A stretch of 64,000 bases of DNA from Tenericutes bacterium MZ-XQ (GTDB lineage: Bacteria > Bacillota_I > Bacilli_A > Acholeplasmatales > Acholeplasmataceae): NCBI GenBank assembly GCA_002838205.1, contig CP017950.1, forward strand, positions 2,052,858 through 2,116,857, written 5' to 3'. The first letter of the stretch is position 1; each line of letters begins with the position of its first letter. The notes beneath the pieces were generated by a model that was given only the letters and a program-made list of their open reading frames with translations, was not told the origin of the DNA and made no database searches. A program made the translations under genes and the position numbers. Below, piece after piece: positions 27,402 through 37,367 of this stretch.

Positions 27402-28977
27402 ATTTAACCGGGACCTTTCCTTTTAACTCTAGTTCACCTTTTAAATATTTTAGCAATACTTTCATAGAGTTAGGTGTGTATTCATATAAACACACGTAGT
27501 TCTTTATTTTCTTACTATAATAGAGATCATATGGGTTTCTTAAAGAAATTACATGCATCTCTTTGTTTAATTCCGATAGTTTTTCAATAAGTTCAATTTG
27601 TTCTTGATACACATTACCATTATAGGTTGTAACCACTAACTGATCATACTGAGTTGCTTGTGTACATACAAGTTCGATATCACTTTGACTTGGTCTAATT
27701 GAAAGTTTAATCATATCAAGAGACTTCATGTCTTTTTCTATCATCTCGAACATGTCGTGATGTCCTAATCTTTCATCAGCAATCGTTGTTGCTTTAGGCA
27801 TAATACCTATAAATAATGCCTTTTCTTTTAGTTTCAAAGGTTCACCTTTAACAAGACTCGCGGCACCTTCAACAACCTTATAACTCAAATCAACTACTTC
27901 TTTCTTTAAGATATCTTTTGATATATCTTCATATGTTTCTTCTAAATGAACAGGGTGAACAAACATTTTTTTAAAATCTAGAATACGTTTCACTCTATCG
28001 TCTATAACATTTTCATCTATTTTACCGTTAAGTACTGCATCCTTAATATAAGCTAAAGATTCGATTTGCAACGCTCTTGAATGGCAGATACAATAAATAT
28101 TAACTCCAGCTTCAACTGCCATTAAACTTGCGTTTACAGTACCATAATTGTCAGCAATAGCTTTCATCTGCATACCATCAGTAACAATCAAACCCTCAAA
28201 CTTAAACTCATTTCTTAGTAAATCCGTTATGACTTCTTTTGATAAAGTTGTTGGAAGGCCATCCTTAGTAAGCGCAGGAAAATCAATATGACTACTCATC
28301 ATTGCTAATAAACCCTGATCAATCGCTTTTCTAAATGGAACAAATTCAATTTTTTCTAATCTTTCGCGATCATAATCAACTTTAGGCATACCTAAATGCG
28401 AGTCGACAACGGTATCTCCATGACCCGGAAAATGCTTTCCTGTAGCGATCACATGGTTTTGCATACCTTTGATATACGCTGAACCATATTCACTAACAAC
28501 TTTTGGATCATCTGAAAAACTTCTTACACCAATTACTGGATTTTTGGGATTATTGTTCACATCAAGTACAGGCGCAAAATTCATATTCACACCTAATTTT
28601 TTTAGTTCATACCCCATATAATCCGCAATTTTATAAGTATCATCAATACTTGCGTTTGCTGCTAAAGTCATTGCACCAGGAAAAAACGTCGCACCTTGCT
28701 GAATTCGTGTGACCATACCGCCTTCCTGATCGATACCTATAAATAAAGGTATACCTATATGCTCATAAGCAAGTTTCTGTAATGTTTGATTTAATTGTTT
28801 TAATTGTTTTCCACTTGTAATATTTCTAGTAAATAAGATCACATTTCCTGCTTTATATTTTTTGATCATTTCAATAGTTTCATCCGTAACAGATTCGCCA
28901 TCAAAACCAAACATCAGCAATTGTCCAATCTTTTCTTCTAGTGTCAAGTTTTTAACATCAAATTTATGATTATTCAT
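27394..28977 (-). CDS. nagZ: Family GH3 beta-N-acetylglucosaminidase
   Basis: I favour ATG 28975-28977, which overlaps the namZ stop (527 residues); an ATG 12 codons upstream is also open. The GH3 core has LLMFGFDG, GIDQEGGMVTRI and the NagZ catalytic loop KHFPGHGDTVVDSHLGMP with its His-Asp dyad; the nucleophile Asp is in LIVTDGMQMKAI. NagZ removes non-reducing GlcNAc from peptidoglycan fragments. There is no signal peptide, unlike the secreted Bacillus subtilis NagZ, so it should act on imported fragments. A C-terminal domain of about 180 residues follows the barrel. Confidence 0.93.
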   Translation of the reverse strand: MNNHKFDVKNLTLEEKIGQLLMFGFDGESVTDETIEMIKKYKAGNVILFTRNITSGKQLKQLNQTLQKLAYEHIGIPLFIGIDQEGGMVTRIQQGATFFPGAMTLAANASIDDTYKIADYMGYELKKLGVNMNFAPVLDVNNNPKNPVIGVRSFSDDPKVVSEYGSAYIKGMQNHVIATGKHFPGHGDTVVDSHLGMPKVDYDRERLEKIEFVPFRKAIDQGLLAMMSSHIDFPALTKDGLPTTLSKEVITDLLRNEFKFEGLIVTDGMQMKAIADNYGTVNASLMAVEAGVNIYCICHSRALQIESLAYIKDAVLNGKIDENVIDDRVKRILDFKKMFVHPVHLEETYEDISKDILKKEVVDLSYKVVEGAASLVKGEPLKLKEKALFIGIMPKATTIADERLGHHDMFEMIEKDMKSLDMIKLSIRPSQSDIELVCTQATQYDQLVVTTYNGNVYQEQIELIEKLSELNKEMHVISLRNPYDLYYSKKIKNYVCLYEYTPNSMKVLLKYLKGELELKGKVPVKYE

Positions 28978-30109
28978 AGAGGTGATATTGTCCTTTCGTT
29001 TCTTTAAATGCATGTGAATCTTCTGCTAACTTCATATATATTTCTTCTAATGATAATCTTTGAGTTCTTAAAAAATCATCACCATTTAATAAATCAATCA
29101 TTGGATTCATACCTTCTTTATAAGGTGGTAAAAATTTGAATTCTTCGTGCATATTTGCTATATAGTGCAACAACGTAAACCCTGTTTTAATGGGTTTGAA
29201 TGTCTGATAGTTTGTAACTACAACCTCAATACCTTCACATAAATGATCCTTATGCTTAGAAAATGTTGGTGTGAAATATACTTTTCTAAATTTGACACCT
29301 TCTAGGTCTGCATCATTCATTTTATCGATGACTGCATTGCTCTTAAGCCACGGTGCACCAACAAAACTAAATGGTTTTGTTGTCCCTCTACCTTCACTTA
29401 CATTTGTTCCTTCAAAATAGCATGTTGCTAAATACGTATATGTAGACTCTTTTGTAGGGATATTCGGACTTGGCAAAACCCAAGGAAAATCTAAATGGAT
29501 AGCATCTAGATCTCTTTGATATCCACTCATTTTAATAACGTCCAAGTCACATCCAATTTCATAGGCATCATTAAACATTATCGCAAGCTCTCCAACGGTA
29601 AGACCATATCTTTGAACAAGCGGATAATAGCCAACAAATGAACGATATTTTAAGTCTAAAATATTACCTTCTACTTCAACCCCACCAACAGGATTTGGGC
29701 GATCAAAGACAACAAATTTTTTACCGAACTCTTTTGCAGCCATCATAGCATATGCCATGGTATAAATAAATGTATAAAATCTAGATCCTACATCTTGAAT
29801 ATCAAAACATAAGACATCAATATCTTTTAACATATCGTAGCTTGGTTTTTTATTTTGACCATATAATGAATAAACCATACAACCAGTTTCTTCATCTAGG
29901 TAATTTTCTAATTTAACACCTGCTTGCAAATCACCACGAACGCCATGTTCAGGCGCATATAACGCAACCAGATCTGTCTTTTCTTTTAAAATGTCAATGG
30001 TTGATTTAAAGTTTCTGTCTACGCCAGTCGGATTTGTAATAAGTCCAACCTTTTTACCTTTAAATAAATCTAGATACATATCAATGTTTTCTATACCTAC
30101 TTTAAACAT
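28970..30109 (-). CDS. namZ: Exo-beta-N-acetylmuramidase NamZ (DUF1343/GH171)
   Basis: The start is ATG 30107-30109 with a GGTG site, giving 379 residues. The protein is a DUF1343 member throughout: GLITNPTGVDRNFKSTIDIL, ALYAPEHGVRGDLQAG, FDIQDVGSRFYTFIYTM, FDRPNPVGG, and EGRGTTKPF. The B. subtilis homologue (YbbC/NamZ) removes MurNAc from non-reducing ends of peptide-free glycans. Unlike that enzyme, no signal peptide is seen, so this one is predicted to be cytoplasmic. It lies immediately before nagZ, so alternating MurNAc and GlcNAc removal is encoded together. Confidence 0.95.
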   Translation of the reverse strand: MFKVGIENIDMYLDLFKGKKVGLITNPTGVDRNFKSTIDILKEKTDLVALYAPEHGVRGDLQAGVKLENYLDEETGCMVYSLYGQNKKPSYDMLKDIDVLCFDIQDVGSRFYTFIYTMAYAMMAAKEFGKKFVVFDRPNPVGGVEVEGNILDLKYRSFVGYYPLVQRYGLTVGELAIMFNDAYEIGCDLDVIKMSGYQRDLDAIHLDFPWVLPSPNIPTKESTYTYLATCYFEGTNVSEGRGTTKPFSFVGAPWLKSNAVIDKMNDADLEGVKFRKVYFTPTFSKHKDHLCEGIEVVVTNYQTFKPIKTGFTLLHYIANMHEEFKFLPPYKEGMNPMIDLLNGDDFLRTQRLSLEEIYMKLAEDSHAFKETKGQYHLYE

Positions 30110-30743
30110 CACTTTTCACCAACCCTTCAACATAATCAACAATCTTATCAGTAATTAAAGCATTTAACAATATTGGAATAGATAATCCAGCAAAAACGAA
30201 GATGAGTTGTGTTATTGGTGTCATAAGGAGCACAAACGGCAAAGCCGTTGTTAACACCAATAACACAGTTCTCAAGAAATACTTTCCAGATAAATAAAAC
30301 GCTAATTTAAACATTAAAACTACTTTTGCTTTAGGAACAACATACATCACAGCAAGTGTATAAAGTGTTACAATAAATGCGCTAACTAAGAATGCCAGTG
30401 TAACATAATATCCTGCCAAATAAAACCATGTAGATTGTTCATTTAATATATCAACATAATATGTTGTATTGATATACCCTAAAACAAGAACAACAATAAA
30501 GATAAGTCCAATACCAATCTTTTTACCAATATCCTCTAAGAAGAACTTGAAATAGCCTTTAAATAATTTTTCTTCATCTTTATGAATATAGCAATGAAAA
30601 AGTTTATACCCAGCTGCTAAACTTGGATAAATTGTGACAACTAAAAGACTTGTGAAAATCATTAAAATATTAATCATAATGATTCTTATCATCCAGTCAG
30701 CAACCGTATTAATTTTTTGATATAAAGACTTTTCGTAAACCAT
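30102..30743 (-). CDS. DUF624/YesL-family membrane protein
   Basis: The 213-residue protein has about five transmembrane helices (near 18-40, 75-92, 103-128, 150-172, 175-198) and matches the YesL/DUF624 type: WMIRIIMINILMIFTSL at the start and SLAAGYKLFHCYI after the first helix. YesL-like genes commonly sit beside carbohydrate ABC transporters of Bacillota; their biochemical role is not known. It overlaps namZ by 8 bases and follows the permease gene by 11 bases. Confidence 0.82.
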   Translation of the reverse strand: MVYEKSLYQKINTVADWMIRIIMINILMIFTSLLVVTIYPSLAAGYKLFHCYIHKDEEKLFKGYFKFFLEDIGKKIGIGLIFIVVLVLGYINTTYYVDILNEQSTWFYLAGYYVTLAFLVSAFIVTLYTLAVMYVVPKAKVVLMFKLAFYLSGKYFLRTVLLVLTTALPFVLLMTPITQLIFVFAGLSIPILLNALITDKIVDYVEGLVKSDV

Positions 30744-30754
30744 GAAATCTCCTT

Positions 30755-31753
30755 TTAACCAACGATACCAGTACGTTCGATGGATTCAACAAATTGTTTT
30801 TGTACAAATAAATACATAATCAGTAGTGGTAACATCATGAGTAATGCTGATACATTAGAGATGAGTGCTAAGAATACTGGGTTTTCCCAAACATCTTGAC
30901 CAATTAAATCCAATCCACCTGTATAGAACAATGCAGCATACATATTCTCAGCAGCGTTAATCAATCGCATCGTAAGTAATGGAAATTGCTGTGTACTCAC
31001 TTCAAAAATCTTAACATAATATGCATCATTCCATTGCCATACAAATGCAAATAAGCCAACTGTAACTAGCGCTCCTCTTGCATTTGGTAGCATAACACTC
31101 CAAAATGTTCTAAAGACTCCTGCACCATCAATCATCGCTGATTCTTCTAATTCTTTAGGAAGCCCTTTAAAGAAACTTCTAAAAATATAGATAAATATAC
31201 CACTTCTAATCCCCATGCCAAGACCACTCATTAAATAAATGGATCCTTCTTTACCAATTAAACCGAGATTTCTAAAATATAAATACTGTGCCAATGATAA
31301 AGCTTGTGGTGGGATAACTATTGTCAATATGACTAAAATAAATAATATATTGCTTCCCTTAAATTTAAGTCTTGAAAATGCATATCCTGCAAGAGCAGTT
31401 GATGCCATCTGTAAAATCATAGAAATGCCACTTAACTTAAATGAATTAAATACTGCATGTCTATAATCTAAAACAATACTAGCAATTTTTATATTCATAA
31501 CACTCCAGTTTTCTGGAATCCAGATGACTGCAGGATTATTAACATCTATAGGAGCACGAAGCGCCATTAAGATTTGCTGAATGGTTGGGAACAATATCAC
31601 AAAACATAAACCAATAAGTAAAATACTTCTTATAAATGTTAAACTAAATTCTTTTGCTTTTCTTGAACGTCTCGCATTTTTCTTTGGATCTTTAATATCC
31701 TCAACTACTCCATGATAAGAGGCCTTAAGTTGTTCTAATATATTAGTTTTCAT
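30755..31753 (-). CDS. Carbohydrate ABC transporter permease (MalG type), pair 1
   Basis: The 332-residue protein has six transmembrane helices after an unusually long polar N-terminus of about 40 residues. The EAA loop is ELEESAMIDGAGVFRTFWSVMLPNARG, the contact site for the ATPase. C-terminal VQKQFVESIERTGIVG fits MalG-type permeases that end ...G(I/A)VKG. It pairs with the permease at 31743-32675, whose end it overlaps by 11 bases. Confidence 0.93.
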   Translation of the reverse strand: MKTNILEQLKASYHGVVEDIKDPKKNARRSRKAKEFSLTFIRSILLIGLCFVILFPTIQQILMALRAPIDVNNPAVIWIPENWSVMNIKIASIVLDYRHAVFNSFKLSGISMILQMASTALAGYAFSRLKFKGSNILFILVILTIVIPPQALSLAQYLYFRNLGLIGKEGSIYLMSGLGMGIRSGIFIYIFRSFFKGLPKELEESAMIDGAGVFRTFWSVMLPNARGALVTVGLFAFVWQWNDAYYVKIFEVSTQQFPLLTMRLINAAENMYAALFYTGGLDLIGQDVWENPVFLALISNVSALLMMLPLLIMYLFVQKQFVESIERTGIVG

Positions 31754-32675
31754 AGTGTGACTCTCCTATCTTAAGAAGTTTTGCAAATGCACCAAGTACA
31801 ATTAAGATAAGTATAATAACTGCCACATAAATCCATGCCATTGCTGATGATAATCCCCAATTTTGACTGTTTAACTCATCACTAATAATGGTTGAAACTG
31901 ATGATGTCAAGAATGTATCTACAAGTGCATAAACTGTAACTGTGATAATATGTGGTGTAACATTTGGAAGTGTAATCAACCAGAACATTTCATAAGATGT
32001 TGCACCTTCAATCTTAGCTGCCTCGTAAAGATGCTTAGGAATAGACTGGATACTTGCTAAAAATAACAATATAGGTACACCAGCTAAAGCTAAGATATCA
32101 TAAATACGTTCAATTAATCCCACAATAAATGTAATTAAAAATGGTGCCATACCTGTTTGCAGCAGATAAAATTCTAAATCAAAGATGCGATCGATACCTT
32201 GTTGTTCTAATATCGCATTTATTGCTTCTCCTCCACCAACTGCTGAAACTACAGCTGCTGAGTTCAAAATCACAGGCACAAAGAAGATTGCTCTTACAAT
32301 CGCTCTACCTTTGAATTTCATGTTAAGCAATACAGCAATAAATAAACTGAAGATAAGCAATACAGGTAAATTGATTAATACATCTGTTGTTGTCGTCAAT
32401 AACTCAACTCTAAATGATGATATCGATGTTACATGTGTATTCATCGCATATCTATAGTTCTCAAACCCAATAAACTCTTTAACGATTTCACCAGCTTGCG
32501 GTGTTAAATCAAAGAAACTATATCTTAGCGACTCAATAAATGGTACTAAGAATAATAATAATATGCCTATAGCCCATGGCAATAAGAAAATAATTGCCCA
32601 AAATAATTTTTGTTGTTTATAAGTCATTTTTGGTAACTTTATTGGGAGTTTAGGTGTTTTTTTAATGTCTTCCAT
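31743..32675 (-). CDS. Carbohydrate ABC transporter permease (MalF type), pair 1
   Basis: The 310-residue protein has six transmembrane helices and an EAA loop, HLYEAAKIEGATSYEMFWLITLPNVTP. The first periplasmic-side loop after PFIESLRYSFFDLTP is typical of the MalF/UgpA branch. It is the first permease of pair 1 and follows the DUF5696-like gene by 3 bases. No ATPase gene is in the operon, so a shared MsmX/MsmK-type ATPase elsewhere would be required. Confidence 0.93.
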   Translation of the reverse strand: MEDIKKTPKLPIKLPKMTYKQQKLFWAIIFLLPWAIGILLLFLVPFIESLRYSFFDLTPQAGEIVKEFIGFENYRYAMNTHVTSISSFRVELLTTTTDVLINLPVLLIFSLFIAVLLNMKFKGRAIVRAIFFVPVILNSAAVVSAVGGGEAINAILEQQGIDRIFDLEFYLLQTGMAPFLITFIVGLIERIYDILALAGVPILLFLASIQSIPKHLYEAAKIEGATSYEMFWLITLPNVTPHIITVTVYALVDTFLTSSVSTIISDELNSQNWGLSSAMAWIYVAVIILILIVLGAFAKLLKIGESHYEN

Positions 32676-32678
32676 AAA

Positions 32679-35240
32679 TTAAACCCCCTCTACGACATAA
32701 CTTAAGCTTGGGATGATATATGCACCCACAGTTACTGATCTTAAGTTATAATTTATTAAAATAGTTAGTCCGTGTGAATAAGTCACTCTGTAAACATTAT
32801 TTGCTATACGCTCATGGTTAACAAGTGTCCCTTGATGAATACCTAAATCATCTAATTCTTCCACTTGTTGTTCTATAGTGTCTAACCAATTACGATAGTC
32901 AGTTGCCATATAATAATTGTACTCAGTATTTAATAGTTCTCTTGAATCATCGTAAGTTAATGTGTATTTTAAATTAGATCCTGTTTCTATATGTTTTAAG
33001 AACTGATACTGAACACTTCTATCATTTGCTAAGTTGATACTACTACTTGAATAATCAACAACCCCTGATAATACAAGTTGCAATAACGGAATTTGATCAT
33101 CAATGATTGAATATAAAGTTGCTTCTACTGGCAACTCAGTGATATAACTTGCACTTTCAAATGCATAATATAAAGGATTGTTTAACATCATTTCTTGATC
33201 TATTTGACTCAAGAATCTTTCTTGTAGCCATAATGCATATTGTTGATAAATTGTTTGATTATCCGTGTAATGTCCTGCAATCATAGAGCCCATGAGAGAT
33301 AGTTCTAGATGATCAAATGTATAATCCTTAATCATACGATTATAAATCGCTTCGTAATATAGAGGATTAATGACATATGCATCTGAGCTATGTTCAAATG
33401 GTGTCTCAGAATAAGGTAATCTAGATGGATAATGATAATTGAACATCATTGCATGACTGCCTCGAATTCTACTTGCGGTATATCTAAACTGGTCAAACAT
33501 CTTATGGTAATCTTTTGCTGTCACTATATTAATGGATTGATATAGATCAATATCTAGTGACTCTAGATATTCTTCTAATGCTTCATAATCTTTTTGTCCA
33601 CCCAAACTTTTTTCAAAATCAACACGATTATTTAAATCTTGTGATAGACCGCCATTAATTGCACCTTGATAAAGTACATTCATGGCATTTAATCCTTTAT
33701 CAGATAGTAATCCTATAATCTCTTGAGCTTGATCAAATGTTGTCATAGACTCATTTGTATAATAAGGAACGCCTAAGAAAAACTCTTTGCGATCATAAGC
33801 ACCGATAAATTCAGTTGTTAAAACTGTTTGAGTCGTTTGATCTTTTTTTGATAATCCATATGTATCTTCAAGATATTCTCTAAATGCTTTAGCGATTCCT
33901 ACATAACTATTGTCTTGGCCATCTAAAAATTGATACTCTACTGTAAAATCAGTTTGAACAATCTCTTCAGTCCATAAATCTACACCATATTGGTTAAACC
34001 CTGAACCGATGACTACCGATTCAACTTCTCTAAATGAAAATGATGTAAATACTTTGTTATATGAATCTATTCTTTCAGAAACGTCAGCGTTTAACCATGC
34101 CATTGCATCGCCTTCAGTGATAATGGCTGCAAAACCGCCATGTTCTTTAACCATACCGTAGACTGGCATATTAATTTTTTGTTGTTGTTCTGCCATTTTA
34201 TACGGTAACTGGGTTAAGTCTTGACCATAGAGACGTTTGTTATAAGCATTTTGGAAATACTTACCGTTGTTAAAGTCAATAACAGCTCCACTACCATCAG
34301 GAAGAACGATATATCCTTCTGTAGGATCTCCTAGATCATCTATCGAAACAGCAGTTCCAAATAGTGGATATAACGAAACTTTAGCAATTTTAGTTGCATC
34401 ATTTTCAACTATAGAATCTCTTAAGATCGTTGTTCTAACACCTTTATCTGTTAATACGATTTCAATTGCGATCTCAAATCTAACTTTTTCAAATTTTTCA
34501 AAGTATCCATAAGACTCGTTTTCTTCAATTGCTCTTTCTCTTGTGTAATCCATTTCATTATAGAAGATATCGTAAAGTCTTCTTTTTACAAGTGTACTTA
34601 GCTCTTTGTATTTAACAATCTCATATAATTCTCTTTCTTCGTCATATCCTGTATAAGCAATACGATTTAATATATCAAATTGATCCATACTTTCCATGAC
34701 ATCTTTTGGTAGATATTTAGGGAAATATAAATAATCTACTTCTAAATCTTCAATAACATATTTAACTTGTACACCATGATCAACATATTTTATACCAAAG
34801 GTTCTTTCACCTTCATCATTTAAAACACTTCCTGGATGATAAATACTATACTTATAATTATTAATGGTTGTTAAAGAACCTGATCGATTAAAATACTGAA
34901 TCTCTAGAGTAGATTTTTGTTTTTCAATAGCTGAATTTGTTATTTGCTTAGTCGGTATATCATTCCAAGGATCTTCTATATCTGGATTAGACAAATAAAC
35001 TTCACCATTTCGTAAATCAACAACCTTAAAATATGATGTGGTTTCATCAATATACAATTCAAAATCATCATTAGACGCTACGAGTCTATTTATGTTTGAT
35101 AAATCGTTAGCATCAGTAAAATTACTTGGATCATATGCTCTAACTTGATGTTCAACCATACTGGATGCCTTCATATTAAAAGCAAATATGTATGTGACAA
35201 CGATACCGATGATTAAAATAAGCGCGATAATCTTTTTCAT
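32679..35240 (-). CDS. Large secreted or membrane-anchored protein, DUF5696-like
   Basis: The start is ATG 35238-35240, with AGGTGG 5 bases upstream; two GTGs just before it overlap that site. The 853-residue protein has one N-terminal hydrophobic segment (about 4-22) that may be an uncleaved anchor, and is otherwise soluble and extracytoplasmic. The layout (SNPDIEDPWNDIPT, PLFGTA, EGYIVLPDGSGAVIDFNNGK, then a possible TIM-barrel-like half) resembles DUF5696 proteins as I remember them. That family is common next to carbohydrate ABC transporters in Bacillota. Its activity is unknown to me; a glycoside-hydrolase-like role is a guess. Confidence 0.7.
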   Translation of the reverse strand: MKKIIALILIIGIVVTYIFAFNMKASSMVEHQVRAYDPSNFTDANDLSNINRLVASNDDFELYIDETTSYFKVVDLRNGEVYLSNPDIEDPWNDIPTKQITNSAIEKQKSTLEIQYFNRSGSLTTINNYKYSIYHPGSVLNDEGERTFGIKYVDHGVQVKYVIEDLEVDYLYFPKYLPKDVMESMDQFDILNRIAYTGYDEERELYEIVKYKELSTLVKRRLYDIFYNEMDYTRERAIEENESYGYFEKFEKVRFEIAIEIVLTDKGVRTTILRDSIVENDATKIAKVSLYPLFGTAVSIDDLGDPTEGYIVLPDGSGAVIDFNNGKYFQNAYNKRLYGQDLTQLPYKMAEQQQKINMPVYGMVKEHGGFAAIITEGDAMAWLNADVSERIDSYNKVFTSFSFREVESVVIGSGFNQYGVDLWTEEIVQTDFTVEYQFLDGQDNSYVGIAKAFREYLEDTYGLSKKDQTTQTVLTTEFIGAYDRKEFFLGVPYYTNESMTTFDQAQEIIGLLSDKGLNAMNVLYQGAINGGLSQDLNNRVDFEKSLGGQKDYEALEEYLESLDIDLYQSINIVTAKDYHKMFDQFRYTASRIRGSHAMMFNYHYPSRLPYSETPFEHSSDAYVINPLYYEAIYNRMIKDYTFDHLELSLMGSMIAGHYTDNQTIYQQYALWLQERFLSQIDQEMMLNNPLYYAFESASYITELPVEATLYSIIDDQIPLLQLVLSGVVDYSSSSINLANDRSVQYQFLKHIETGSNLKYTLTYDDSRELLNTEYNYYMATDYRNWLDTIEQQVEELDDLGIHQGTLVNHERIANNVYRVTYSHGLTILINYNLRSVTVGAYIIPSLSYVVEGV

Positions 35241-35251
35241 ACACACCACCT

Positions 35252-35893
35252 CTAATATCTCAGATTTAATTCTTCATATATTGAAGCTACGAACTCAATA
35301 AATTGTTGAATTAAATCGAAAAATAACAAACCAAAAAACATCATGACTGCCATTGCAACCACAGTTAATATAAATGCGACGATCGTTTTTCCTAAACCAT
35401 ATTGATGAATGTTTAAAACACCCATGAATAACATCCATGCCGTTAGTCCATATGCAATGCCCATTAACAATTGATAAAATGCCATTTCTTCCATAGTTAA
35501 GAAATTAGATAATATTACACTTGGATACCCAATGATAATCAGTGGGAATAGTGCATATCCAGTCGTCATCACGATTTCTTTAAAACTACCTTTACCTTCC
35601 ATGAGTGTTGTTACTGACCAATTACCGATTGTAAATAAGCCCAACAACAATACCACAGAGAATATTTCTTGAAGGCTATTAAGCATTAACGGATTTCTCT
35701 CGTTAATCAAAAAACCTTCGTTTTGATAAGTGAATATTCTGAAAAATGCATAAAGTGCGATAAAAATTAATGCAACACTCATCTTGCCTTTTTTATATCT
35801 CTTAAATTCATCATATCCATCAAATGGATGTAGCATGATGTACTTTGGAAACTTGATAAAATCAAACCAAATACGTTTAAGTTTAGTCTTCAT
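35252..35893 (-). CDS. YIP1-family membrane protein
   Basis: The 213-residue protein has five hydrophobic helices and the YIP1-domain opening FIKFPKYIMLHPFDGYDEFKRYKKGK, followed by a cluster of helices with GNWSVTTLMEGKGSFKEI. Bacterial YIP1 proteins are of unknown function. It overlaps the NHL/TPR gene by 11 bases and precedes the DUF5696-like gene by 11, so these three are translated as a unit. Confidence 0.83.
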   Translation of the reverse strand: MKTKLKRIWFDFIKFPKYIMLHPFDGYDEFKRYKKGKMSVALIFIALYAFFRIFTYQNEGFLINERNPLMLNSLQEIFSVVLLLGLFTIGNWSVTTLMEGKGSFKEIVMTTGYALFPLIIIGYPSVILSNFLTMEEMAFYQLLMGIAYGLTAWMLFMGVLNIHQYGLGKTIVAFILTVVAMAVMMFFGLLFFDLIQQFIEFVASIYEELNLRY

Positions 35894-37355
35894 ATAGTAT
35901 GCTACCTCCCTTTTTGTATGTTGATCTGATCTTAAAGCCTATGAACAAGCCTGCTGTTAATACAATACCACCAGCAATCCATCCAAAATTAGCTTTTAAA
36001 ATCTCGTTTCGATATGCTTGATAAGCTTTTGAATAATAGTAGCGATCATGCCCTAAATTGAAGTATTCAACAGCTGTTTTATATTCACCTTCTCGTAAAT
36101 AATATTTACCGATACCATTATAAGCAATTTCATAATTTGTATTTAGCACTAATACTTTCGCCCATAATTCAGCAGCTTTTTCAAACTCACCATTTGTGTG
36201 ATGCATAATTGCTTGATTAACTTTTGAACCAAAATCAGTAAGTTGATAAACGATGACTGTTCTAGATTTCCTATCTAAAACTAAAAGTTCATCGCCTAAA
36301 TACGCTAATGATACACCTTCAGAGAATTTATCTGATTGCGCACCTTCATCCCCATTGATATAAAGTAAATTACCTTCACTATCATATGTGAAAAGTCTTG
36401 AGCGTTTTTGATCTAAAACAGTATAAATACCATGATCTGTATAAGCTATATCAACTAAATCACTTGGCCCATCAATAACATAGTTGTTCATACCTTCAAT
36501 ATAATGAATATCCCCCATTGGTGGATGGTATCCTCTTGGATTTAACACATCAACGCCTTTTGGATTTATCAACTGAATCATGTTTTCAGCATTTTCTTCT
36601 GAAGGTTTAGATGTTGCGTAGATGAAGTTTTTTTCATCCATAACAACATTTGTATATTCAGTAGGTAAATATAATTGAAGTTGAGCAAGTTGTTCTTCTG
36701 TCATAATTGATCTTTGAAAGATTTCGATAGGGTTTAGTGACACTGGGTTTACCCCAGTATATCTATTAAAACTACCATCACTATCAAGTTCAAGTATACC
36801 TTCATAAACATTTCTAGCAACCACATACATTCTTTCTGAACTATCGACAGTAATCTTTCGTGGTTCAAAATTGATCTCATCAAATGTTGCATCTTCAATA
36901 TCACTAAACAATCCGACAACTTCAAAATCGTGATTTAACTTAACGATTCTAAAGTTACCACTATCAGCAATATAAATACCCGTTTCATTGATATCCACAC
37001 CATAAGGTGATTTTAATGTCACTTCAGTAACAACCTCCAACCCTTGATCAAGCATTTGCTGTTGATACTCAGCGCTTGTAGTAAATAATGAGTATTCTGA
37101 ATCTAGTTGAAAATTATCATCGACTATAATCAATGCATTTTTTCCTGAATCAACCATATAAATCATATCATCATAAACCACTATATCTTCAGGCGATGTT
37201 AAGGATGTTCCTATAGTGTTTCCATTAAAATATGTTGCAAAGTTCATACCTGGTGCAGAATGAATGACATCACCATAATATGAGTAATTGTATCTTAATG
37301 CAGAAAGTTGTATAGGTAATGTGAACAACATCGAAAATATCATAAATAATTTCAT
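35883..37355 (-). CDS. Membrane-anchored beta-propeller (NHL-like) plus TPR protein
   Basis: The 490-residue protein has a signal peptide (about 1-18), a beta-propeller region to about 380, a short TPR stretch and a C-terminal membrane helix (about 458-476). The propeller shows repeated strands such as DIVVYDDMIYMVDSGKNALI and GIYIADSGNFRIVKL; the TPR stretch is about 385-450 (AAELWAKVL, YNGIGKYYLREGEYKTAVEYF). A basic cytoplasmic tail follows the helix. The propeller and TPR should face outward, perhaps as a scaffold at the importer. Function unknown. Confidence 0.8.
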   Translation of the reverse strand: MKLFMIFSMLFTLPIQLSALRYNYSYYGDVIHSAPGMNFATYFNGNTIGTSLTSPEDIVVYDDMIYMVDSGKNALIIVDDNFQLDSEYSLFTTSAEYQQQMLDQGLEVVTEVTLKSPYGVDINETGIYIADSGNFRIVKLNHDFEVVGLFSDIEDATFDEINFEPRKITVDSSERMYVVARNVYEGILELDSDGSFNRYTGVNPVSLNPIEIFQRSIMTEEQLAQLQLYLPTEYTNVVMDEKNFIYATSKPSEENAENMIQLINPKGVDVLNPRGYHPPMGDIHYIEGMNNYVIDGPSDLVDIAYTDHGIYTVLDQKRSRLFTYDSEGNLLYINGDEGAQSDKFSEGVSLAYLGDELLVLDRKSRTVIVYQLTDFGSKVNQAIMHHTNGEFEKAAELWAKVLVLNTNYEIAYNGIGKYYLREGEYKTAVEYFNLGHDRYYYSKAYQAYRNEILKANFGWIAGGIVLTAGLFIGFKIRSTYKKGGSILYED

Positions 37356-37367
37356 ATCATCACGCTC

